This document shows, piece after piece, positions 8,358-14,225 of a stretch of DNA of 14,225 nt; the stretch's first letter is position 1; each line of letters starts with the position of its first letter. Below the pieces are notes generated by a model that was not told where the DNA came from, did not search any database, and saw nothing but the letters and a program-made list of their open reading frames with translations. The stretch comes from Prevotellaceae bacterium UBA2757 (GTDB lineage Bacteria > Bacteroidota > Bacteroidia > Bacteroidales > Bacteroidaceae), in assembly GCA_002353215.1 (NCBI GenBank), contig DEJD01000090.1, forward strand, positions 22,230 through 36,454. Direction: 5' to 3'. Position numbers and translations under genes: made by a program.

Positions 8358-8427
8358 GTTTTTCATGGTATTAGATTTATTTTAAGGTTAGTAAAGATTG
8401 CTTGTCGTGAGATAAGCAATTTTTTTT
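8358..8427 (+). ncRNA. Predicted short transcript ending at hairpin (candidate small RNA)
   Basis: Starting a few bases after the promoter -7 box and ending in the T run after the first hairpin, the predicted RNA is about 70 nt. It has an unstructured AU-rich 5' part (containing GTATTAGATTTA and AAGGTTAGTAAAGATTG) and a 3' stem-loop. It lies between two convergent genes, so it is not the leader of any gene in the window. From memory, very similar blocks occur in other Bacteroidales intergenic regions; this was not checked. The exact start is inferred, and it has no match to an RNA family I can name with certainty. Confidence 0.5.
8397..8427 (+). terminator. Intrinsic terminator hairpin with GTGA loop and T8 tract
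   Basis: ATTGCTTGTC (8397-8406) pairs with GATAAGCAAT (8411-8420) over ten base pairs including one G-U, closing a GTGA tetraloop of the GNRA type, followed directly by eight T (8420-8427). This is a standard Rho-independent terminator on the forward strand. It would end the predicted short RNA and could also end read-through from the pepT-rlmI operon. Confidence 0.75.
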
Positions 8428-8467
8428 GCGCTTAAATTGACCTTCAAAAGTCATTTTAAGCGCAAAA
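8424..8467. repeat. Large inverted repeat (GCGC-clamped hairpin)
   Basis: Arms 8428-8441 and 8450-8463 (GCGCTTAAA at the left base) form 13 of 14 pairs with one T-T mismatch around an 8-base loop. Flanking TTTT (8424-8427) and AAAA (8464-8467) lengthen the stem to about 18 bp. Because T lies before and A after the forward stem, it is not a standard terminator on either strand. It shares its T tract with the preceding hairpin, so the two structures could compete in a read-through RNA. It may instead be a transcript-end stabiliser or protein-binding palindrome; the function is unknown. Confidence 0.7.
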
Positions 8468-8487
8468 CATGTTTATAGAGGAAATCT

Positions 8488-8506
8488 CAAAAACTGAATT
8501 TCAGTT
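8488..8506 (-). terminator. Weak candidate terminator of the reverse operon
   Basis: AACTGA/TCAGTT (8492-8497 and 8501-8506) forms a 6-bp stem with a 3-base loop. Read on the reverse strand it lies about 15 bases past the PBP stop codon and is followed by a short T run. It is short and AT-rich, so termination here would be inefficient. Confidence 0.4.
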
Positions 8507-8520
8507 CTAAAGACACATTA

Positions 8521-10836
8521 TTATTTATATGGATTTTCAGGATACTTACCTTTATAATGTTCGTACAAAGGATCCTGCAGAATCTTATTCATAAAATAGC
8601 CGAATATAGGCAATGCAGTTCTACTACCCTGCCCCAGTTCTCCAGTACGGAAATGTATGCATCTATATTCTCCGCCAACCCACACTGCACCGACAAGATT
8701 CTTAGTAGTACCGACAAACCAGGCATCAGAATGATTATTTGAAGTACCTGTCTTTCCACCGAATTCTGTTTCTTCCGCTACAGGTCTTACATATTGCCAC
8801 AGAGCGCTGACAGTTCCTCCGCCCTCTCTCATTCCTCCCCACAGGAGTTTTTGCATATAATAAGCCGTTTTTTCCTTCATCGCCACTTCTTCTTTTGGTC
8901 CGTCCTTCATATAATTATAGATTTCCTTTCCGTTGCGATCCAGAATTCTGGTTACAACAACTGGATCCCGGTGTTTTCCTGTGTTCATGACAGTACTATA
9001 CGAATTACACAACTCCAGCAGACTCACATCGCACGAACCTAAGGACAGCGACGGCACAGTGTCCAGTTTGCTGTGTATTCCCATCTTATATGCTATATTG
9101 ATAACATTTGGAATGCCAGTCTTGAGTCCCATCTTCACGGCGATGGTATTTACAGAACGAGCAAAAGCGGAACGCAGAGTCATATTAGCATAAGTACAGA
9201 TGCCGTCAGCATTATGTGGTTGCCATAGTTTGGTCTTTCCGGGATTAGCAGGATCTGGCATTTTCAGCGATACATACGAATCTGTCACTCTATAGTCAGG
9301 AGTGATAGAATCGTTATTCTCAAATGCCGATGCATACACGAACAGTTTAAAAGTAGAACCAGGCTGACGCATAGCAGTCACCTTGTCATATTTCCAATGT
9401 TCGAAATCAATATCACCCACCCACACTTTCACCATACTGGTTTGTGGTTCCATCACAACCATTCCTGTGTGCATGAAACTGACCATATACCGTATTGAGT
9501 CGAGAGTACTTATTTCCTTTTCTACATATCCGTTCTTCTGTCCTCCCTTTCCGTAGGCAAAAAGTTTGACTGTATGCGGCTGATTCAGATAGAACCAGAT
9601 AGAATCCTGGTCATCATCATATTTCTTTGCCAGATACTTATAATAATCAGTTCTTTTGGCAATATTCTCAATGAAATTAGGCACCTCCTGATAATGTTCA
9701 TCTCTCCATGGAGCAGTACCGTGCCAGTGATTGTCAAACTTCTGCTGAATATTCTTCATTCCCTTCTGAACAGCCCATTCAGCATAAGCTTGCATTCTCA
9801 TATCTATTGTCGTGTAAATCTTCAAGCCGTCACTGTACATATCATAATCATTCTCCTTACACCAATCAGATACATACTGTCTGATATACTCTCTGAAATA
9901 GAGAGCCTTGCCTCCGTAAGCCTTCTCAACGGAGAAACGACTCAGGTCTATTGGCAACAGACAGAGTGAATCGCATTGCTTTCTGGTCATCGGTTTCAGT
10001 CCTGCAGACAGTTCCGGGTGGTTCAACATATTATGCAGCACCACATTACGCCTTTCCATACTGCGTTTCGGATTTACCTTAGGATTATAAGTGGTTGTAG
10101 CCTTGAGCAGTCCCACGAGCACAGCAGCCTGTTCTGCATTCAGGTCTTTAGGGTCACAGGATTTTCCGAAATAAGTCTTAGCAGCAGTTCTGATACCGAA
10201 AGCATTACTGCCAAAATCCACAGTATTCAGATAGAGAGTGAGGATATCCTCCTTAGTGTACATATTCTCAATCTTCACAGCAGTAATCCATTCCTTAGTC
10301 TTGATAATAAGCATTTTCAGTCCCAGCACCTTACATAGCACACCATCAGTATGTCTGGTACGCATCTTATACAGATTTTTCACCAGCTGTTGTGTAATAG
10401 TGCTGGCACCACGTGCATTACCGTGAACCATATCCTTCATGGCAGCGAAGATAGCCTTGAAGTCAATGCCATGATGCTTATAGAAACGTTCGTCTTCAGT
10501 AGAGAGCAAAGCATATTCCACAAAAGGTGAAATCTCCTTATACGAAGCGAGGGAACGATTTTCATTGAAAAACTTACCGATTGGAATACTATCGTTATCA
10601 GCGGAATAGACATACGAAGGTTCATTCGTGACCGGATTCTTCAGACTCTCCATCGAAGGTGACTCTCCGAAGAGCCAGCAGAAATTATAGGCTACTGCCA
10701 CGAGGTAGATAAAGAAACAACATAGGAAAGTGGAAAATACTACAGCCAGTCGCTGATACCACCTGCCCTTATATTGTCTGCCGTACCACAGCAAGGAAAT
10801 TCGGATATATTGAAAGATTTTTTTCATAGGATTCAT
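8521..10836 (-). CDS. Class A penicillin-binding protein (PBP1A-type, GT51 + transpeptidase)
   Basis: A 771-residue bifunctional peptidoglycan synthase. A short basic cytosolic tail and one membrane anchor (about 28-53) place the enzyme in the periplasm. The GT51 glycosyltransferase has E-D-E-R-F-Y (catalytic Glu114), G-A-S-T-I-T-Q-Q-L (143-151) and the Y-L-N motif near 202-204; it polymerises lipid II. The transpeptidase has the acylated S-T-F-K serine (Ser494), S-V-N (561-563) and K-T-G-T (695-698). All catalytic motifs are intact. The start is the ATG at 10836; a second ATG three codons on is also possible. It lies 24 bases after miaA and is the last gene of the lipid A operon. Databases may call it mrcA or pbpC; I do not assign a symbol. 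Confidence 0.95.
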   Translation of the reverse strand: MNPMKKIFQYIRISLLWYGRQYKGRWYQRLAVVFSTFLCCFFIYLVAVAYNFCWLFGESPSMESLKNPVTNEPSYVYSADNDSIPIGKFFNENRSLASYKEISPFVEYALLSTEDERFYKHHGIDFKAIFAAMKDMVHGNARGASTITQQLVKNLYKMRTRHTDGVLCKVLGLKMLIIKTKEWITAVKIENMYTKEDILTLYLNTVDFGSNAFGIRTAAKTYFGKSCDPKDLNAEQAAVLVGLLKATTTYNPKVNPKRSMERRNVVLHNMLNHPELSAGLKPMTRKQCDSLCLLPIDLSRFSVEKAYGGKALYFREYIRQYVSDWCKENDYDMYSDGLKIYTTIDMRMQAYAEWAVQKGMKNIQQKFDNHWHGTAPWRDEHYQEVPNFIENIAKRTDYYKYLAKKYDDDQDSIWFYLNQPHTVKLFAYGKGGQKNGYVEKEISTLDSIRYMVSFMHTGMVVMEPQTSMVKVWVGDIDFEHWKYDKVTAMRQPGSTFKLFVYASAFENNDSITPDYRVTDSYVSLKMPDPANPGKTKLWQPHNADGICTYANMTLRSAFARSVNTIAVKMGLKTGIPNVINIAYKMGIHSKLDTVPSLSLGSCDVSLLELCNSYSTVMNTGKHRDPVVVTRILDRNGKEIYNYMKDGPKEEVAMKEKTAYYMQKLLWGGMREGGGTVSALWQYVRPVAEETEFGGKTGTSNNHSDAWFVGTTKNLVGAVWVGGEYRCIHFRTGELGQGSRTALPIFGYFMNKILQDPLYEHYKGKYPENPYK

Positions 10837-10860
10837 AATTAAGGTTTTCTGAATGATTGA

Positions 10861-11724
10861 CTACAGGTCAATCCACTTTATATCAGGGTCTTTAGAAAAC
10901 CACAGCATTTGTTTCTTAGCATACACTCTTGTGTTTTTCTTTATTCGTTCCACAGCCATAGGCAGTTCCCATTCGCCGTCGATAACCTTGAAGAGTTCCT
11001 TATAGCCCACCGTATTAAGTGAATTAAGGTGTCTCTGCGGATAAACTCTTCTTGCCTCATCCATCAGTCCCTCTTCCATCATCATATCCACTCTCCTGTT
11101 TATTCTGTCGAACAAATCTTCGCGTTTACGCCTCAGTCCTATTTTCTCGATTATGAAAGGTCTTTCTTTTACAGCCTGAGTACGGAACGACGAATATGGC
11201 TTACCAGTCTGGTAGCATACTTCCAGAGCATGTATGATGCGTTTATGGTTTTTCAGGTCTGCCTCAGCATAATACTCCGCATCCAGCAGTTTCAACTCTG
11301 CCAGCAGAGGTTCTATGCCTTCTGTTCTGAAGCGTTCTTGCAGATTACTTCTCACCTCATCGTCTATGGTTGGAATATCGTCGATACCTTTGGTAACGGC
11401 ATCGATATACATCATTGAGCCTCCTGTCATCACAACCGCGTCGTGTTGTTTGAACAAATCTGACAAAAGGCACATGACATCAGATTCAAATTGTGCTGCA
11501 CTATAATATTGTTCCAAGGGCAACATCTGCACAAAATAATGTTTCACGCGTGCCAGTTGTTCTGCTGTCGGGGCAGCAGTTCCTATACTTAAGTCATTGT
11601 ATATCTGGCGCGAGTCTGCATTTATAATCGGGCACCCGAGGTTTTCCGCCATACTCAGTGCATATTCTGTCTTGCCCACAGCTGTGGGTCCCAGCACTAC
11701 AATCAGCCTTTTAGTATTCTCCAT
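10861..11724 (-). CDS. miaA: tRNA dimethylallyltransferase
   Basis: A 287-residue enzyme that transfers the dimethylallyl group to N6 of A37 in tRNAs reading codons that begin with U, the first step to ms2i6A. The P-loop is G-P-T-A-V-G-K-T (12-19), the D-S-R-Q motif that recognises A37 is at 37-40, I-G-T-A-A-P follows at about 47-52, and the T-G-G-S strand is at 100-103. The frame can be extended 12 bases upstream to a TTG at 11736, but the ATG at 11724 is a much better start and places the P-loop at its normal distance. It is slightly shorter than E. coli MiaA (316). It overlaps the upstream PRiA4-like gene by 14 bases. Confidence 0.96.
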   Translation of the reverse strand: MENTKRLIVVLGPTAVGKTEYALSMAENLGCPIINADSRQIYNDLSIGTAAPTAEQLARVKHYFVQMLPLEQYYSAAQFESDVMCLLSDLFKQHDAVVMTGGSMMYIDAVTKGIDDIPTIDDEVRSNLQERFRTEGIEPLLAELKLLDAEYYAEADLKNHKRIIHALEVCYQTGKPYSSFRTQAVKERPFIIEKIGLRRKREDLFDRINRRVDMMMEEGLMDEARRVYPQRHLNSLNTVGYKELFKVIDGEWELPMAVERIKKNTRVYAKKQMLWFSKDPDIKWIDL

Positions 11725-12253
11725 CACTGATATCAAGACCCTCCAGACTGATATCTTCCATATCTATTTCGTCTCCGAACATTTCATTATCTTCATCCAT
11801 TACGGCTGAGTCGGAAACAATCGGGTTGCGTGATAACAGTTCGTCGAAGTCGAGTGTCTGCTGTGGAGCATCACCCATCGAGCGAGTGATCTTTCCCTCC
11901 TTCATCGAACCGGGTTTAATGCTGCTCAGTTCTATGAAGAACACACGTTCTGCCAGCATATCGAAGGTATAGAGCAGGTGTTGTTTTTCATCTTCAAGAA
12001 ACTCGTTCAACTCAGTCTTGGCCATGATATAACTGTCCTGATCCACACTGGTATCCATCTCCTCCAATGTAATCTCCTGTCCTTTTTCCCATCCGTTTTC
12101 ACAGATAGTGAAACTGGTCAGTTGGTCATCTTTATATTTACATGATTCCAGGATTAGTTTATGCAGATCCAGGAAGGTAGCATGTGAGTCAATTTGGATT
12201 TCTCTCATGAAGTTTTCCACTTCATCCGAGATTATGGTGAACTTATAAATCAT
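11711..12253 (-). CDS. PRiA4_ORF3-like protein of unknown function
   Basis: A 180-residue cytosolic protein resembling the plasmid pRiA4b ORF3 family, which databases also name IS1096 passenger TnpR family. The N-terminal 120 residues show the typical pattern: strands at MIYKFTII, a D-L-H-K-L-I-L-E helix, S-F-T-I-C followed by W-E-K-G, and L-L-Y-T-F-D with F-F-I-E-L. The last 50 residues are strongly acidic and probably disordered. No membrane segment or catalytic motif is evident, and no transposon end or transposase is nearby, so the mobile-element name is misleading here. It is locked into the operon: its ATG overlaps the lpxA stop (ATGA) and its 3' end overlaps miaA by 14 bases. Family assignment is from memory of Bacteroidales homologues; the role is unknown. 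Confidence 0.75.
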   Translation of the reverse strand: MIYKFTIISDEVENFMREIQIDSHATFLDLHKLILESCKYKDDQLTSFTICENGWEKGQEITLEEMDTSVDQDSYIMAKTELNEFLEDEKQHLLYTFDMLAERVFFIELSSIKPGSMKEGKITRSMGDAPQQTLDFDELLSRNPIVSDSAVMDEDNEMFGDEIDMEDISLEGLDISDGEY

Positions 12254-13023
12254 CTTACGATACCTCGTTTAGAATTTGCAACAAAGTCAATGATATATTC
12301 TATTTCTTTGCTCATTGGCACTTCCTGTCTGATTTGTTCCACAGCTTCAGCTACAGTCAGGTTACACGAGTAAATCAGTCGGTATGCATGTGCAATATTA
12401 TCGATGATATTAGGAGCAAACTGACGACGACGCAGACCTACTATATTAAGTCCGGCATACGAAACAGGCTCTCTTCCTACCATTGTGAATGGAGGAATGT
12501 CCTTGCTCGTACGGCTTCCTCCTTGTACCATAGTGTATCCACCGATTCTGCAGAACTGGTGTACAAGGACTACGGCACTTAGTATTGCGTTATCATCGAT
12601 AATCACTTCGCCTGCCAGTTTTGTAGAGTTACCCATGATGACGCCGCTACCTACTTCGCAGTCATGAGCAATGTGAGCATTCTCCATGATGAGGTTGTTC
12701 GAACCCACCTTCGTTGTACCCTTGCTTGCAGTACCACGATGAATGGTTACGTTCTCACGAATTTTATTATTGTCACCTATTACAACTGTCGATTCCTCAC
12801 CTCTGAACTTAAGGTCTTGTGGCACAGCTCCGATGACAGCACCAGGAAACAGAGTATTTCCGTTTCCCATGTGTGTACCAGACAATAATGTGACAGAATT
12901 CATCAAAACATTATTATCACCGATTTCTACGTTCTTGTCTATGAAACAGAATGGACCGATTTCACAGTTCTCCCCTATCTTTGCTTCTGGGTCTATAAAT
13001 GCCAATGGGCTGATTTTTGCCAT
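12250..13023 (-). CDS. lpxA: UDP-N-acetylglucosamine acyltransferase
   Basis: A 257-residue cytosolic left-handed beta-helix trimer that adds a 3-hydroxyacyl chain from ACP to the 3-position of UDP-GlcNAc, the first step of lipid A synthesis. Hexapeptide repeats run from residue 8 to about 185. The catalytic histidine is His120 in H-I-A-H-D-C; V-H-Q-F-C (His155) and the G-L-R-R-R segment also match E. coli with a constant five-residue offset. The position equivalent to the E. coli Gly173 acyl-chain ruler is Gly168, preceded by Gln167 instead of Gly, so a long acyl chain is plausible, as known for Bacteroidetes lipid A. The C-terminal part is the usual helical domain. It begins 22 bases after lpxC. 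Confidence 0.97.
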   Translation of the reverse strand: MAKISPLAFIDPEAKIGENCEIGPFCFIDKNVEIGDNNVLMNSVTLLSGTHMGNGNTLFPGAVIGAVPQDLKFRGEESTVVIGDNNKIRENVTIHRGTASKGTTKVGSNNLIMENAHIAHDCEVGSGVIMGNSTKLAGEVIIDDNAILSAVVLVHQFCRIGGYTMVQGGSRTSKDIPPFTMVGREPVSYAGLNIVGLRRRQFAPNIIDNIAHAYRLIYSCNLTVAEAVEQIRQEVPMSKEIEYIIDFVANSKRGIVR

Positions 13024-13045
13024 ATTACTTTATTCTTTCTTATTC

Positions 13046-13948
13046 TTACATATTTTTAAGTATCTCGCGCGCGAACATATTATTAATTGCATGTCCTGGC
13101 TTATATCCTGTCACCTTTCCGATGAGAGGTCTGCCAACGAGTGCGAGGTCGCCCACTACGTCGAGCAACTTGTGTCGGGTGGTTTCGTTCTTCCATGTCA
13201 GCGGTTTCGGATTGAGGAATCCCAGCTGTTTTGCATTCATCCTGCTCACACCCAGTTTGTCGGTCAGTGCGTCGAATCGTTCCTGACTGAGTTCTATTTC
13301 GTAAATAACGATTGCATTTCCGAGGTCACCACCCTTGATGAGTCCCATATTCAGCAGTGGTTCAATTTCTCTGACGAATACGAATGTACGGGCAGAAGAA
13401 ATCTCCTTTGCGAAGTCGTTTATATCGTCAAGTTTAGCATTCTGTTTACCCAACACACTGGTACCGAAGTCTGTAGTTATATCCATACAGAAATGATCAC
13501 ATGGTTCTATCTTCATGTGTTCACCGTTCTTTCCTTCCACCTCTATCACTTTATCCACAACATAGAAATTCTTCTCTGCATCCAGATCCACTGTTCCGAC
13601 CTTCTCTATCGACTGTGTCCAGTAGAGAGCACTTCCGTCCAGAATAGGCATTTCGGGACCGTCGAGTTGTATAAGGCAGTTATCGACGCCGGCAGCCAGC
13701 AGGGCAGCCATAGCATGTTCGATAGTGCTCACCTTTACATTGTCTTTCGTCAGCACAGTACCTCGTTGTGTATCTCCTACCAGTTTAGCATCACAGTCTA
13801 TAATAGGTGTACCTTCCAAATCCATGCGCTGAATCTTCAGTCCATGATTAGCTGGCGCAGGATTGAACGTAGCAGTGATGTGCAATCCTGTGTGCAGTCC
13901 CTTGCTTGCAAGGGTGAACGAATCCTTCAGCGTTTTTTGTCTAATCAT
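13046..13948 (-). CDS. lpxC: UDP-3-O-acyl-N-acetylglucosamine deacetylase, without FabZ domain
   Basis: A 300-residue zinc amidase that removes the acetyl group from UDP-3-O-acyl-GlcNAc, the committed step of lipid A synthesis. Zinc ligands are His78 (I-E-H-A-M, with Glu77 as general base), His259 and Asp263 (H-K-L-L-D); His286 in P-G-H-A-I-N-N is the conserved second acid/base residue. Length matches stand-alone LpxC of E. coli (305). In many Bacteroidetes the protein continues into a FabZ dehydratase of about 150 residues; here it stops about 14 residues after His286 and lpxA begins 22 bases later, so that domain is missing. The ATG at 13948 is 16 bases after the lpxD stop. Confidence 0.96.
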   Translation of the reverse strand: MIRQKTLKDSFTLASKGLHTGLHITATFNPAPANHGLKIQRMDLEGTPIIDCDAKLVGDTQRGTVLTKDNVKVSTIEHAMAALLAAGVDNCLIQLDGPEMPILDGSALYWTQSIEKVGTVDLDAEKNFYVVDKVIEVEGKNGEHMKIEPCDHFCMDITTDFGTSVLGKQNAKLDDINDFAKEISSARTFVFVREIEPLLNMGLIKGGDLGNAIVIYEIELSQERFDALTDKLGVSRMNAKQLGFLNPKPLTWKNETTRHKLLDVVGDLALVGRPLIGKVTGYKPGHAINNMFAREILKNM

Positions 13949-13964
13949 ATTGTCGTTTCGACTA

Positions 13965-14225
13965 TTATTTATGTTTTCTTAATTCTTTCAGCTCTTTTCT
14001 CAGTTCAATCAGTTCTTCGCGCAGTTCTGCGAGATTATTCACCACAGCCACGTTTCTCGACCACTTACGTGCATCTATAGCCGGACTACCCATCAGTGCA
14101 CAATTGCCTTTCTTCGCATTCTTATCTCCGGCCAGACCGCTCTGGGCACCCATCTGCACTCTATCGCCTATGTTCAGGTGACCGGCAATTCCTACCTGTC
14201 CGCCAAACATACACCACTTGCCCAC
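13965..14225 (-). CDS. lpxD: UDP-3-O-acylglucosamine N-acyltransferase, C-terminal fragment
   Basis: The C-terminal 86 residues of LpxD, cut by the window edge; the frame is open to the last base and the first codon (GTG, Val) is internal. LpxD adds the second 3-hydroxyacyl chain at the 2-position after LpxC has acted. Visible are the last hexapeptide turns (G-G-Q-V-G-I-A-G-H and I-G-D-R-V), the A-L-M-G-S-P-A segment typical of LpxD, and a charged C-terminal helix with repeating L-R-E/K-E-L that looks like a short coiled coil for trimer packing. Position directly before lpxC matches the Bacteroidales order. The catalytic histidine lies outside the window. Confidence 0.92.
   Translation of the reverse strand: MGKWCMFGGQVGIAGHLNIGDRVQMGAQSGLAGDKNAKKGNCALMGSPAIDARKWSRNVAVVNNLAELREELIELRKELKELRKHK

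Larger units (their letters stand above)
8224..8520. other. Convergent intergenic region without protein genes
   Basis: These 297 bases separate the 3' ends of rlmI and the reverse-strand PBP gene. No convincing ORF is present. The left part (8224-8320) is AT-rich with only weak hairpins (TATAC/GTATA at 8236-8250, CACA/TGTG at 8271-8280), neither followed by a T run. The middle has a forward promoter, a short leader and a terminator hairpin; the right part has a large inverted repeat (8424-8467) and a small one (8492-8506), listed separately. Confidence 0.85.

Noticed and set aside
11725..11736. TTG start four codons upstream of the chosen miaA ATG
   Set aside because: A rare start codon, giving greater overlap with the upstream gene and no gain in conserved sequence.
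11711..12253. Insertion-element remnant, suggested by the IS1096-passenger family name
   Set aside because: No transposase, terminal inverted repeats or target duplication is visible, and the gene overlaps its neighbours at both ends.
12743..14080. Long open frame of 445 codons on the forward strand opposite lpxA, lpxC and lpxD
   Set aside because: It lies fully antisense to three well-recognised lipid A genes, shows no domain I recognise, and its protein is rich in Ser, His, Cys and Phe, as expected of reverse-complemented coding DNA.

Overview
The window looks like chromosomal DNA from a Bacteroidales bacterium, most likely Prevotella or a close relative (genus is inference). The evidence is AT-rich coding DNA without obvious Shine-Dalgarno sites, a Bacteroidetes-type promoter (TTG, 19-base spacer, TAnnTTTG) at 8322-8351, the lpxD-lpxC-lpxA-miaA gene order, and a PRiA4_ORF3-like protein between lpxA and miaA. 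It reads as two long convergent operons meeting at about 8.22-8.52 kb.

Forward operon (2-8223, nine genes, gaps of 33 bases or less, several overlaps). It opens with a partner-switching cassette: a STAS protein cut by the window edge, a SpoIIAB/RsbW-type ATPase kinase, and a second STAS protein. Two unrelated carriers follow, both with paired cytoplasmic RCK_C (TrkA-C) domains: an SLC13/DASS permease and an AspT/YidE/YbjL exchanger. Next come a small CcdA/ArsG-like membrane protein with a His-rich loop, peptidase T, a stand-alone DEDDy 3'-5' exonuclease and an RlmI-type rRNA methyltransferase. No sigma factor is visible, so the output of the partner switch is unknown; control of the adjacent transporters is an attractive but unproven idea.

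Convergent gap (8224-8520). No protein gene is seen. It carries a forward promoter, a short leader, a 10-bp GTGA-loop hairpin running into eight T, and a second strong inverted repeat. Nothing downstream on the forward strand is coding, so the simplest reading is an independent small RNA of about 70 nt. A weak hairpin at 8492-8506 may end the reverse operon.

Reverse operon (14225 down to 8521). It holds lpxD (C-terminal fragment), lpxC, lpxA, a PRiA4_ORF3-like gene, miaA and a class A penicillin-binding protein. The first three make the early lipid A intermediates and the last makes peptidoglycan, so this is mainly an envelope operon with a tRNA-modification gene inside. LpxC is a plain 300-residue enzyme: the FabZ domain usually fused to LpxC in Bacteroidetes is absent, with only 22 bases between lpxC and lpxA. 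No CRISPR array, tRNA, rRNA or mobile element was recognised.
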